Positions 50,000 to 58,205 of a stretch of 64,000 nt of DNA are shown piece by piece. The notes under the pieces were generated by a model. The model did not search any database, was not told where the DNA came from, and saw only the letters and a list, made by a program, of their open reading frames with translations. Position 1 is the first letter of the stretch. The number at the start of each line of letters is the position of its first letter. This DNA is from GCA-003244245 sp036501085 (GTDB lineage: Bacteria > Actinomycetota > Actinomycetes > Mycobacteriales > Pseudonocardiaceae): positions 24,589 to 88,588 of the forward strand of contig DASYAZ010000090.1 of the NCBI GenBank assembly GCA_036501085.1, read 5' to 3'. The position numbers were made by a program, and so were the translations under genes.

Positions 50000-50023
50000 C
50001 GACCCGCCTTCCCGGGCGGGTCG
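50000..50023. terminator. Two-way hairpin terminator
   Basis: CGACCCGCC (50000-50008) pairs with GGCGGGTCG (50015-50023) around a 6-base loop. It fills exactly the gap between the stops of two convergent genes. Confidence 0.75.
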
Positions 50024-50434
50024 TCAGGGCAGGCAGTTCCAGCCGGTGAGGGCGTCGAGCAGCCCCGCCACGACCGGCAGGGCTGCCAGGTCCTGCTCGT
50101 CGCACCACCGCGCGTCATCAGCATCGTCGCCGGCTCGGATCGTCCCGCCGGTGGCCCGGCAGCGGTAGTCGTGGATCTCGAACACCGCGCCACCCGGCGC
50201 GGCACGGTGCACCGTTCCCAACCACCGGACGACCTCGACCGCCAGGCCGGTCTCCTCGGTCACCTCACGGATCACCGCGGCATGGTCGCTCTCGCCGGGC
50301 TCGACCCGGCCACCGGGGACCGACCAGAGCCCGCGGCCCGGCTCGTGGGCTCTCCGAATCAGCAACAATCGGCCAGCACCGTTGAACACCACCGCGCCGA
50401 CGCAGCGAATGCCCTGCTCGGGTGAGTCAGCCAT
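50024..50434 (-). CDS. NUDIX hydrolase
   Basis: 136 residues. The Nudix box is complete: GGRVEPGESDHAAVIREVTEETGL (G-x5-E-x7-REVxEExGL). The start IRCVGAVVFNGAGRLLLIRRAHEPGRGLWSVPGG is standard. The ATG at 50434 sets the usual short N terminus. Substrate class (nucleotide sugars, dNTPs or others) cannot be assigned. It converges with the stress-protein gene through the hairpin at 50000-50023. Confidence 0.88.
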   Translation of the reverse strand: MADSPEQGIRCVGAVVFNGAGRLLLIRRAHEPGRGLWSVPGGRVEPGESDHAAVIREVTEETGLAVEVVRWLGTVHRAAPGGAVFEIHDYRCRATGGTIRAGDDADDARWCDEQDLAALPVVAGLLDALTGWNCLP

Positions 50435-50548
50435 CAGTGGTGACGGTAGTACCCTTATCAGTAATTGCCCCACAACGGCTGTGTCCGCCAGCTGAAGCGG
50501 CCAGACAGGATAGGTCACGATGAGCCCGACGACGGCTGGGCAGTGCTG

Positions 50549-51145
50549 ATGATTGGTCAACACAACAACGTGCTGCTCAACCCGGCCATGGAACGGCGGG
50601 TGATCCGGGTGCGGCGGCACTGGGCGGTGCTGATCAGGCCCCTGCTGGAGACGATCGGGGTCGTGCTGGTGGCTTTCCTGCTGTCCCGGTTGATCAGTGG
50701 CGCGGGGGACGCCCTGTGGCTGGTGCAGTCGTTGCTCTGGTACCTGGCCGTCTTCGCGGTGCTGCGCTTCGCCTGGAAGGTGCTGGAATGGTGGGTCGAG
50801 GTCGTCATCGTCACCGATAAGCGGTTCATGATCACCAGTGGCATCATCGAGACGAAGAACTCCATGATGCCGATCACCAAGGTGACCGACATGAGCTTCA
50901 TGCGACCGATCATGGGTCAGATCCTCGGTTACGGCACGCTGCGGGTGGAGTCGGCAGGGCAGAAGCAGGACCTGGAGAAGATCGAGTACCTGCCCAGGCC
51001 GGAGGAGGTCTTCCAGGCGATCTCCGAGCTGATCTTCGGTGACAAGAAGCAACCCCGTTCGCACATGCTGGAACCACCGCGCACCTCCCGCCGCCGGCGC
51101 TGGTCACTGCCGAAATGGGCCGATCCCGACGGACGGCTGCGCTAG
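50549..51145 (+). CDS. Bacterial PH-domain membrane protein (YdbS/bPH2-like)
   Basis: 198 residues. Two transmembrane helices (about 33-72) are followed by a bPH2 domain: EVVIVTDKRFMITSGIIETKNSMMPITKVTDMSFMRPIMGQILGYGTLRVESAGQKQDLEKIEYLPRPEEVF. Such domains sit at the inner face of the membrane; their ligands are unknown. A GTG at 50543 is another possible start. A basic tail (PPRTSRRRRWSLPKW) follows. Confidence 0.83.
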   Translation: MIGQHNNVLLNPAMERRVIRVRRHWAVLIRPLLETIGVVLVAFLLSRLISGAGDALWLVQSLLWYLAVFAVLRFAWKVLEWWVEVVIVTDKRFMITSGIIETKNSMMPITKVTDMSFMRPIMGQILGYGTLRVESAGQKQDLEKIEYLPRPEEVFQAISELIFGDKKQPRSHMLEPPRTSRRRRWSLPKWADPDGRLR

Positions 51146-51163
51146 CCTGCGGGGCCGGCGTTC

Positions 51164-52024
51164 GTGCGCATTGATCTACACGCCCACTCCACGGAGTCGG
51201 ACGGAACCGATACCCCCGCGCAGCTCGCCGCAGCCGCTGCCGCGGCCGGTCTCGACGTGGTGGCGATCACCGACCACGACACCACCGCTGGGTGGGCCGC
51301 GGCCGCCGCTGCCCTGCCCGCAGGCCTGCGGCTGATCCGGGGCGCGGAGTTCTCCTGCGTCGCGCCGGACGGCCGGGGTGGCCAGGTCCCGGTGCACCTG
51401 CTCGGGTACCTCTTTGATCCTGACTCCGTGGCCATCATCGCTGAGCAGTCCCGGTTGCGGGACGAGCGGCGGAACCGGCTGCGCGTCATGGCAGCGCGGA
51501 TGGCCGCCGACGGGTTCCCGGTGGATCCGGACGTTGTGCTGGCCGGGCTGCCGGCAGGGGCACCGGCCGGCCGGCCGCACCTGGCTAGGGCGCTGGTCTC
51601 GGCAGGTGTCGTGCACAGCATTGACGAGGCGTTCCACCGGTTCCTCAAGGCTGGCGGGCCCTACTATGTGGGCCGGGCTGACACCGAGGTCACCGCCGCG
51701 ATCCGGATGGTCCGCGCCGCAGGGGGGGTTCCGGTCCTCGCGCATCCCGCCGCCCGCCGTCGCGGACCGGTGGTCAGCCTGGAGACCATCACCGAACTGG
51801 CCGGCGAGGGCCTCGCCGGGATCGAGGTCGATCATCCCGATCACAGCGTCGCTGACCGCGCCGCACTGCGGGATCTGGCCGGCGGGCTCGAACTGGTGAT
51901 CACCGGTTCCAGCGACTACCACGGCACCAACAAAACGGTCTCCCTGGGCCAGGAGACCACCACCCCCGAATCCCTCTCCCGAATCGAGTCCCTCGCCGTC
52001 CCACCCCCGCATTCAGCGGGCTGA
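51164..52024 (+). CDS. PHP-domain phosphoesterase
   Basis: 286 residues. The PHP metal motifs are visible: IDLHAHSTESDGT, ITDHDTTAG, GAEFSC, VLAHPAA and GSSDYHGTNK. Free-standing PHP proteins include 3',5'-nucleoside bisphosphate phosphatases (TrpH/RNase AM-like), the best guess here. The GTG start is at 51164. The final residues (PPPHSAG) and the stop codon are encoded by the left arm of the family-B inverted repeat, so the original end has been replaced. Confidence 0.88.
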   Translation: MRIDLHAHSTESDGTDTPAQLAAAAAAAGLDVVAITDHDTTAGWAAAAAALPAGLRLIRGAEFSCVAPDGRGGQVPVHLLGYLFDPDSVAIIAEQSRLRDERRNRLRVMAARMAADGFPVDPDVVLAGLPAGAPAGRPHLARALVSAGVVHSIDEAFHRFLKAGGPYYVGRADTEVTAAIRMVRAAGGVPVLAHPAARRRGPVVSLETITELAGEGLAGIEVDHPDHSVADRAALRDLAGGLELVITGSSDYHGTNKTVSLGQETTTPESLSRIESLAVPPPHSAG

Positions 52025-52070
52025 GCGGGGTTTTCGGTTCACGCATAACCCGCTCAGCCCGCTGAATGCG
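52008..52070. repeat. Inverted repeat, family B, at the end of the PHP gene
   Basis: Left arm 52008-52032 (starts CGCATTCAGCGGGCTGAGC) and right arm 52047-52070 are nearly perfect complements, about 21-22 paired bases around a 14-base loop. It resembles the copy at 17571-17635. It can serve as a terminator for the PHP gene. Confidence 0.85.
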
Positions 52071-52103
52071 CGCGGGCGAGTCGGGGCGAGGCGGGGTGAG
52101 CCG

Positions 52104-52967
52104 GTGAGTACGGTGGGGATGGTGTCAGGGCACGCGCAGGGGGAACTGGATCTGGAGGGGCTGGCTCGGCCACTGGTGCGGGTGACTCCCGCCAAGCTCA
52201 GCACCTGGATTGGCTGTCCCCGGCGCTACCGGATGGCCTACCTGGACCGGCCGGCACCGCCGCGTGGCGGCGCATGGGCGCACAGCACGCTGGGCGCGGT
52301 GGTGCACGCTGCGCTACGGGCACTGTTCGACCTGGTGCCTGCCCGGCGCGATCCGCACGCCGCAGCTGCGCTGGTGGCCACGCACTGGTCCGGGGAAGGC
52401 TTCGCGGACGGGGCGCAGGCGGCCGACTACCGCAGCCGCGCGCAGCAGTGGGTGACCCGGTACGTCGAAGAGCTGGATCCCGACCTCGACCCGGTGGGGG
52501 TGGAACGCTGGGTGTCCGCACCCACCCAGCGGATCGTCGCCGAGGGGCGGGTGGACCGGATCGATGAGCGGGACGGTGAGCTCGTCGTCGTGGACTACAA
52601 GACCGGCCGCCACGAGCTCACCGCCGATGATGCGCGCGGCTCGCAGGCGCTGGCGCTCTACGCGTTCGCAGCGGGGCGCACCTTGCGCCGGAAATGCCGC
52701 CGGGTGGAGCTGCACCATCTGCCCACCGGAGGTGTCGCCGGATGGGAGCACACCGAGCAGTCACTGGGCCGGCACCTGCAGCGGGCCGAAGAGTCTGCTG
52801 AGGAGATCGCGCAGGCCACCGGCGCGCTGGCCACCGGGGGCGATCCCGAAGTGCTGTTCCCGCCCGCCCCCGGCCGGGCGTGCTCGTGGTGCGACTTCCG
52901 GCGGCACTGCCCCGAAGGACGGGCCGGCGCGCCAGATCTCCAGCCATGGGCGCTGCTCGCTCCGTGA
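52104..52967 (+). CDS. RecB/Cas4-like nuclease with cysteine cluster
   Basis: 287 residues of the PD-(D/E)XK superfamily. Nuclease motifs are EGRVDRIDERDGELVVVDYKTGRH, with the catalytic D-x(n)-D-YK core, and a later QALALYAF. One cysteine near the N terminus (WIGCPRRYRMAYL) and three near the C terminus (CSWCDFRRHC) form the 4Fe-4S pattern of Cas4 and AddB-type nucleases. There are no CRISPR or cas genes in the window, so an independent DNA repair role is more likely. The GTG start follows the repeat closely. Confidence 0.85.
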   Translation: MSTVGMVSGHAQGELDLEGLARPLVRVTPAKLSTWIGCPRRYRMAYLDRPAPPRGGAWAHSTLGAVVHAALRALFDLVPARRDPHAAAALVATHWSGEGFADGAQAADYRSRAQQWVTRYVEELDPDLDPVGVERWVSAPTQRIVAEGRVDRIDERDGELVVVDYKTGRHELTADDARGSQALALYAFAAGRTLRRKCRRVELHHLPTGGVAGWEHTEQSLGRHLQRAEESAEEIAQATGALATGGDPEVLFPPAPGRACSWCDFRRHCPEGRAGAPDLQPWALLAP

Positions 52968-53251
52968 CCGCCGTGCGCCTAGGCCCGCGGGCTCTCCGCG
53001 GGCTGTCCGGCGTGCTGGCGGGGGGCATGGTCGCGCTGGCGATCGTGGTGTGCCTGGCTCAGGCGCTGGCCAGCAGCTCAGGCCGTCCCGGTCCTGGCAT
53101 TCCCGTTGTCACGGGTCATGTGATGGCTGCGGTGGCTGCCGTCGGGTTGCAACTCGTGGCGGAGCGTTCGCAGGGTCGCCTCGCGGTGCTCGCGGCGTGG
53201 TCGGTCGTGATCCTCGCGGCCGCTGTGCTGTGGTTCGGTTGGTGGGCCTGA
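52964..53251 (+). CDS. Small membrane protein
   Basis: 95 residues with three hydrophobic helices (about 15-36, 45-63 and 72-92). The GTG start overlaps the stop of the nuclease gene (GTGA), so it is co-translated. No known motif was recognised. A helper or unrelated membrane role is equally possible. Confidence 0.65.
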   Translation: MTAVRLGPRALRGLSGVLAGGMVALAIVVCLAQALASSSGRPGPGIPVVTGHVMAAVAAVGLQLVAERSQGRLAVLAAWSVVILAAAVLWFGWWA

Positions 53252-53308
53252 GCCGGTGACCTGAATGGGCCCTCGGCGGACGTGGGCGGGGACGTCACGC
53301 GGAGCGGC

Positions 53309-54532
53309 TCAGCGCAGGGCAACCAGGGTGTCGCCGCGTTGCTCGAGCACGACACCGCCGGCGCTGGCGGTATTCACCGGACCGCGGTAGCCACCACGGT
53401 CGACGGGTAACGTGCCGACTGGGGCCCCGGTAGTGGTGTCCAGCACGGCGAGCGCCCCCGGCACCGGCAGCAGCAGCCGCCCGGCGAGTTCCGAGCCCGG
53501 GCCGAGTGAGCCGGGATGGGTCCATCGCGGCGCCAGCTCACCGACGTCGAGGGCAACGGTGGCCGAACCGGTGAACCAGTACACCGTGGTGGCCGTCTCG
53601 GTGACGTCCACCACGCCACCAGGTGGGCTGCCCGTCAAATCGGACTCAGGCACGGTCAGCGGGTGGTTGGCGACCTCCTTGCCCTGCCCGTCGAGCACCA
53701 CCAGCCGAGCCGGGTCGGGCAGCGCCACGGCAACGTGGTCCCCGTCCAAGGCCACCACCCGGGCCTGCCGTCCCGGAAGCAGCGTGCTGAAGATCACCTC
53801 GGGTTGCTCCGGTTCCTTGGGGTCTGACTTTTGCACGGTGATCCGCGCACGCTCCCCTGGACACTGCTCGACCACGGCCAGCCGCCCCCCGGAGCGACGG
53901 GACAGCGCCATCGATTCGTGCAGGCAGTCAGGTCGGGGCTGGGTCGAGGGTTGCGCCGGGGTCGGTAGCCGTCCGTAGGCCAGTGTGCGCACTAGATCGG
54001 AGCGCCACACCTCCAGGTAGTGCCGCCCGCCGGCAGCCACCTGGGTTCCGGCCGCGATCAGCCGGGTCGGTGACTCCACCGGGCCGGTGCGTTGCGCGCC
54101 GCGCCGGCCGTCAGCCCAGGCCAGCTCAGTCACCTCAGCGCAGGACTGGCCCCGCTGGTAGACCGCCAGCACGTGATGAAACGCCGCAGCCACCGCGCAC
54201 AGCGGCCGGTCGCGCCGGTAGCTCCACCGCACCTGGCCCGATTGGAGATCGCGGCCTGCCACCATCCCGCCGGCACCGGTGACCACCGTGCCGTCCTGAA
54301 CCAGCGGCAGTGGTGCCGCCGAACTCGGTGCCCGCCACACCTCGGTCAGCGACCGGGGTAGTTGCTCGGTCACTGAGCTCTGGGCGCCGGGAGCCGGGCC
54401 GGCTGCGGTCACGAGACTGGTGTTACGTGCGTCACTGGTCCACCACAGCACGGTAGCCACTGCGAGCACAGCGACTGCCAACATCGCTGCCGCGATGAGG
54501 TCCCCCCGGGTGCGGCGTTCCGGAACGGGCAT
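53309..54532 (-). CDS. Membrane-anchored beta-propeller protein (Rv3212-like)
   Basis: 407 residues. A short basic start (MPVPERRTRGDL) and one transmembrane helix (about 12-31) precede an extracytoplasmic part made of PQQ/WD-like blades (for example VVTGAGGMVAGRDLQSGQVRW, ALDGDHVAVALPDPARLVVLDGQG, GALAVLDTTTGAPVGTLPVDRGG). No catalytic residues were seen. It lies 12 bases downstream of the RhlE helicase gene as in mycobacteria. The function is unknown; binding of envelope components is a guess. Confidence 0.78.
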   Translation of the reverse strand: MPVPERRTRGDLIAAAMLAVAVLAVATVLWWTSDARNTSLVTAAGPAPGAQSSVTEQLPRSLTEVWRAPSSAAPLPLVQDGTVVTGAGGMVAGRDLQSGQVRWSYRRDRPLCAVAAAFHHVLAVYQRGQSCAEVTELAWADGRRGAQRTGPVESPTRLIAAGTQVAAGGRHYLEVWRSDLVRTLAYGRLPTPAQPSTQPRPDCLHESMALSRRSGGRLAVVEQCPGERARITVQKSDPKEPEQPEVIFSTLLPGRQARVVALDGDHVAVALPDPARLVVLDGQGKEVANHPLTVPESDLTGSPPGGVVDVTETATTVYWFTGSATVALDVGELAPRWTHPGSLGPGSELAGRLLLPVPGALAVLDTTTGAPVGTLPVDRGGYRGPVNTASAGGVVLEQRGDTLVALR

Positions 54533-54544
54533 CCGAGCAGTTGG

Positions 54545-56263
54545 TCAGCCTGCGGCGCGAGGCGCGTTGCCGTGCTCCTGATCGGTGATGGCGCCACCGG
54601 CGGTGCTCGTGCCCCGATTCCGGCTCCGGCGACGCCGGCGGCGTGGCCGAGCGTCAGCGTGATCGCCCGAGGTCTCCACGGGAGGTGCGGTCTCGGCGCC
54701 GATGACCTCTCCGTTGCGGGTGCGGCGCCGGAGGCGGCGGACCTCCAACGGAGCCGGCGGGGCGGCATCGCCGGACCCACTGCGCACTGCACGGCGAGGA
54801 CCTGTGGTGCGCCGGCTGCGACGCCGGTCGTCCTCGTCGCTGGGCTCGGCCGCCAACCCGGCCCGGGTGCGCCGGGACAGGGGGAGCCGGCCCGTGGAGT
54901 CAACCGGGATGTCCAGATCGCTGAACAGGTGTTCTGAGGTCGAGTAGGTCTCCGCGGGTACTGGATTGTCCAGGCCCAGCGCGTCGCTGATCATCTTCCA
55001 GCGCGCTTCCTCGTCCCAGTCGACGAGGGTGATCGCTACGCCTTCCCGGCCAGCCCGTCCGGTCCGTCCGATCCGGTGCACGTAGGGCTTCTCGTCCTCG
55101 GGGCACTGGTAGTTGATGACGTGGGTGACCTCGGGGATGTCGATGCCACGGGCCGCGACGTCGGTGGCGACCAGAACGTCCACCTTCTCCGAACGGAACG
55201 CCCGCAGCGCCTGCTCGCGCGCCGCCTGGCCGAGGTCGCCGTGCACCGCTGCGGCCGCGAAGCCGCGCTCGGTGAGCTCGTCAGCCACTTTCTGCGCGGT
55301 GCGCTTGGTCCTTGCGAAGACCATCGTCAGGCCCCGGTCCCGGGCCTGCAGGATCCGGGCGAGCAACTCCACCTTGTCCATCGCGTGGGCCCGGTAGACG
55401 AACTGCCGGGTCCGCTCGTGGATGGCGGTGGCATCGGGTTCCTCGGCGCGGATGTGCGTCGGCCGGACCAGGAAGGTACGGGCCAGCGTGATGATCGGGC
55501 CCGGCATGGTGGCCGAGAAGAGCATCGTCTGGCGCTGCGGGGGCACCATCTGCAGGATCCGCTCGATGTCGGGCAGGAACCCCAGGTCAAGCATCTCGTC
55601 GGCCTCGTCGAGAACCAGCACCCGGACCTTGCCCAGCACCAGGTGGCGCTGCTCGGCCAGATCCAGCAGCCGGCCCGGCGTGCCGACCACCACGTCGACT
55701 CCACTGGTGAGCGCCTTGATCTGCGGCTCGTACGGCCGACCGCCGTAGACCGCGAGAACCCGGATGCCGAGCTCCCGACCTGCGGTGGCGAGATCGGCGC
55801 TGACCTGCAGGCACAATTCGCGGGTGGGCACGACGACCAGCGCGCGGGGGGTCCCGTCGAGCGGGATGGGTCCGGTCGTGATCCGCTGGATCAGCGGAAC
55901 CCCGAAGCCGAGGGTCTTGCCGGTACCGGTGCGGGCCTGGCCGATCAGATCATCGCCGGCGAGCGCCAGCGGGAGGGTGAGTTCCTGGATGGCGAAGGTG
56001 CGTTCGATGCCCACTGCACGCAGGGTCTGAACGATCTCGTCGCGCACACCGAGTTCGGCGAAGGTGGGGGAGTCATCCCGGACCGGAGCGCCGGCTTGCA
56101 AGGGCTGCGGTAGTTCCGGTCCGGCGATGCCGGCGATTTCCAGGGCCGTGGGTTCCAGGGACTCCAACGGATCGGACTCAGGTTCTCCCAGGGTGTAGTG
56201 GTCGGACAGTGTAGTCGGGCTAATGGACAGCGTGATCGCCTCTCTCGTACCGGCGCGTCCCAT
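54545..56263 (-). CDS. rhlE: DEAD-box RNA helicase RhlE
   Basis: 572 residues. Helicase motifs in order: ARTGTGKT, PTRELC, TPGRLLDL, VLDEADEMLD, SAT, a later VATDVAARGIDIPEVTHV and HRIGRTGR. An acidic N-terminal part (residues 20-65) and an arginine-rich C-terminal tail (about 450-572) probably bind RNA. The ATG at 56263 has GAGG just upstream; the longer open frame beyond it has poor coding character. It unwinds RNA in ribosome assembly or decay. Confidence 0.92.
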   Translation of the reverse strand: MGRAGTREAITLSISPTTLSDHYTLGEPESDPLESLEPTALEIAGIAGPELPQPLQAGAPVRDDSPTFAELGVRDEIVQTLRAVGIERTFAIQELTLPLALAGDDLIGQARTGTGKTLGFGVPLIQRITTGPIPLDGTPRALVVVPTRELCLQVSADLATAGRELGIRVLAVYGGRPYEPQIKALTSGVDVVVGTPGRLLDLAEQRHLVLGKVRVLVLDEADEMLDLGFLPDIERILQMVPPQRQTMLFSATMPGPIITLARTFLVRPTHIRAEEPDATAIHERTRQFVYRAHAMDKVELLARILQARDRGLTMVFARTKRTAQKVADELTERGFAAAAVHGDLGQAAREQALRAFRSEKVDVLVATDVAARGIDIPEVTHVINYQCPEDEKPYVHRIGRTGRAGREGVAITLVDWDEEARWKMISDALGLDNPVPAETYSTSEHLFSDLDIPVDSTGRLPLSRRTRAGLAAEPSDEDDRRRSRRTTGPRRAVRSGSGDAAPPAPLEVRRLRRRTRNGEVIGAETAPPVETSGDHADARPRRRRRRSRNRGTSTAGGAITDQEHGNAPRAAG

Positions 56264-56484
56264 CGCTGCCTCGCTCGACCGACTCCGTGCCACCAGATGG
56301 TGCACAGGCGCCAGGAACGACGACACCAGGTCCGCGCTCAATGTCATTCGCTCGGTGGCTCGAGCCACCGAGCTGGGCGGTGTGGCAAGGCTCCATGGTG
56401 GAGTTCTGTTACGCCCTGTGTCGGATCCTACCCGTCTGCGCCACGAGTGTGCGCGTGACACCGCACACCTCGGCGATGCGGCAC

Positions 56485-56490
56485 TACGCT
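56485..56490 (+). promoter_or_regulatory. Leaderless -10 box of the ferritin-like gene
   Basis: TACGCT lies seven bases before the GTG at 56498. Confidence 0.4.
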
Positions 56491-56497
56491 CGCCGCC

Positions 56498-57142
56498 GTG
56501 GACGTGGCACGCGAGGGCATCATCGACTTGCTGGGGGTCCTCTCCTACGGAGAGCTGTCGGCCTTCGAGCGGCTCGCCGAAGATGCCCGCAGTTCCCCGA
56601 CACTGGCCGGTCGGGCGGCGATGGCCACCATGGCGGCGGTCGAGATCGGCCATTTCCGGCAGCTTGAGAGTTACCTGGGCGGGCTGGGTGTCGCGGTGGA
56701 GGACGCGATGCGCCCGTTCGTGGCGCGCTTCGACCAGTTCCATGCCTCCACGGCACCCCATTCCTGGCTGGAGTCGCTGGTGAAGGCCTACGTCGGTGAC
56801 GGCCTGGCCGCGGACTTCTACGGAGAGGTGGGCGGATGGCTCGATGACGCCACTGCCGCGCTGGTCAAAGAAGTACTGTCCGATACCGGGCATTCTGCCT
56901 TCGCCGAGCGGGAGGTCCGCAGCGCCTGCGCGCAGGACCGGAAAACCCGCGACCGGTTGGCCCTGTGGGGCCGGCGGCTGCTGGGTGAGGCGGTGACCAA
57001 CGCCCAGCATGTCGTGGCCGAGCGGGACGCCTTAGCCGAGTTGATCATTCGTGGCTCCGGTGACCCGGCGGGTCTGGCCACGCTGATCCGCCGGATGGAG
57101 GTTCTGCATGGTCGCCGGATGGTCGCACTCGGGCTGGGGTGA
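56498..57142 (+). CDS. Ferritin-like fold protein (Rv3210c-like)
   Basis: 214 residues, all helical. Carboxylate and histidine positions of a di-iron helix bundle can be seen (GVLSYGELSAFERLAEDA, TMAAVEIGHFRQLESYL, and later AFAEREVRSA). It resembles MiaE-type tRNA hydroxylases in fold, but the exact EExxH ligands are incomplete, so enzymatic activity is uncertain. It diverges from rhlE and is conserved there in mycobacteria. Confidence 0.75.
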   Translation: MDVAREGIIDLLGVLSYGELSAFERLAEDARSSPTLAGRAAMATMAAVEIGHFRQLESYLGGLGVAVEDAMRPFVARFDQFHASTAPHSWLESLVKAYVGDGLAADFYGEVGGWLDDATAALVKEVLSDTGHSAFAEREVRSACAQDRKTRDRLALWGRRLLGEAVTNAQHVVAERDALAELIIRGSGDPAGLATLIRRMEVLHGRRMVALGLG

Positions 57143-57203
57143 TTACCGGTGGGCGGCTCGGCTAGCCTGAGAGAAACGTCGATCACACCGTGGAGGTTCT
57201 GGC

Positions 57204-57437
57204 GTGGAGGTCAAAATTGGCGTCGCGGACAGTCCTCGCGAGTTGACGGTGGCTACTACGGACTCCCCGGACGAGGTGGAGTCGCTGGTCGCGGAGGCGA
57301 TGCGCAACGCGCAGGGATTGCTGACGCTGACCGACGAGAAGGGCCGCCGCTATATGGTGCCCACCGCGCGGGTCGCCTATGTCGAGATCGGGCCTTCGGA
57401 CAGCCGCCGGGTCGGATTCTCCGTCGACGGCTCGTGA
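57204..57437 (+). CDS. DUF3107 small protein (TB9.4-like)
   Basis: 77 residues matching the actinobacterial DUF3107 family throughout: MEVKIGVADSPRELTVATTD, LTDEKGRRYMVPTARVAYVEIG and a short RRVGFSV end. The GTG start follows GTGGAGGTTCTGGC. The last codons and the stop lie in one arm of a perfect hairpin whose other arm encodes the end of the convergent TetR gene. The function is unknown. Confidence 0.92.
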   Translation: MEVKIGVADSPRELTVATTDSPDEVESLVAEAMRNAQGLLTLTDEKGRRYMVPTARVAYVEIGPSDSRRVGFSVDGS

Positions 57438-57476
57438 GTGGCATTGGGTGCTCCAGCACCCAATGCCACTCACGAG
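57431..57476. terminator. Perfect 22-bp hairpin shared by two convergent gene ends
   Basis: The arm starting CTCGTGAGTGGCATTGG (57431-57452) pairs without mismatch with 57455-57476 around a CC loop. Both convergent stop codons (57435-57437 plus, 57470-57472 minus) lie at mirror positions inside it. It should stop transcription from both sides. Confidence 0.88.
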
Positions 57477-58156
57477 CCGACGGCCGGCCGGCCGCCGGCT
57501 TTAACGATGGCGTCCAGCGCGCCCCAGGCCATCATCAGCAGGTAGTCGCGGAGTTCGTCCCGGGACAATCCGGGCTCGCTCAGCCACCAGTCGCCGGCTG
57601 CTTGCACCATGCCCACCCCGGCGTGCGCCCAGGTCCGGGCACCCCCTGGGTCTAGGCCCATGCTGCGCAGCCGATCGCTGAAGATCGTGGCCAGCGTGCC
57701 GGCGACGAGGGCGGCGTTGGTGGTCACCGGATCCTGCGGCAGCGGGCGGTCGGGGAAGGAGCGGCGTACCACGAAGCGATAGAGCGCTGGATCCTGCTCG
57801 ATGAACTTCAGGTAGGTCTCGATCACCAGCCGGAGCAGCGTCCGGGCATCGAGGTTCAGGTCTGCGTTCAGGTGACCTAGCAGCGCGCTGCGCAGCTGCT
57901 GGGTAGCGGTCTCGCTGACCGCCATGTAGAGATCGCCTTTGTCCACGAAGTGCCGGTAGAGGATCGGTTTGCTGACCCCGGCCTCCGCGGCGATGTCCTC
58001 CATCGCGACGTCGGGGCCATGCCGGCGGATGGCTCGGATGGCGGCCTGGACCAGCGCCGCCCGTCGCTGCGCCCGGCGCCCGGCGCGCGCAGGTGTGGTG
58101 GAGTCCTCCGCCGAGACCCCCTCGGAAGTCTTGACAGAATCTGCGCCGTCCGACAT
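57470..58156 (-). CDS. TetR-family regulator (Rv3208-like)
   Basis: 228 residues. The DNA-binding helix-turn-helix is AAIRAIRRHGPDVAMEDIAAEAGVSKPILYRHFVDKGDLY (about 48-87). The C-terminal domain resembles TetR_C members of the mycobacterial Rv3208 type. The ATG at 58156 is inside a palindrome (58156-58172) that is a likely operator, so it probably represses itself and the divergent hydrolase gene. The ligand is unknown. Confidence 0.88.
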   Translation of the reverse strand: MSDGADSVKTSEGVSAEDSTTPARAGRRAQRRAALVQAAIRAIRRHGPDVAMEDIAAEAGVSKPILYRHFVDKGDLYMAVSETATQQLRSALLGHLNADLNLDARTLLRLVIETYLKFIEQDPALYRFVVRRSFPDRPLPQDPVTTNAALVAGTLATIFSDRLRSMGLDPGGARTWAHAGVGMVQAAGDWWLSEPGLSRDELRDYLLMMAWGALDAIVKAGGRPAVGS

Positions 58157-58172
58157 GTTACCAATGGTAACA
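58156..58172. promoter_or_regulatory. Likely TetR operator
   Basis: TGTTACC-AAT-GGTAACA is a perfect inverted repeat with 7-bp half sites. It touches the TetR start codon and lies 34 bases before the divergent hydrolase ATG. Confidence 0.65.
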
Positions 58173-58205
58173 GTTACTTCTGGTAGCACCTCAAACGGGG
58201 GTCGC

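Noticed and set aside
52104..52967. Cas4 of a CRISPR system
   Set aside because: No other cas gene or array is present in the window; a stand-alone RecB-like repair nuclease is simpler.
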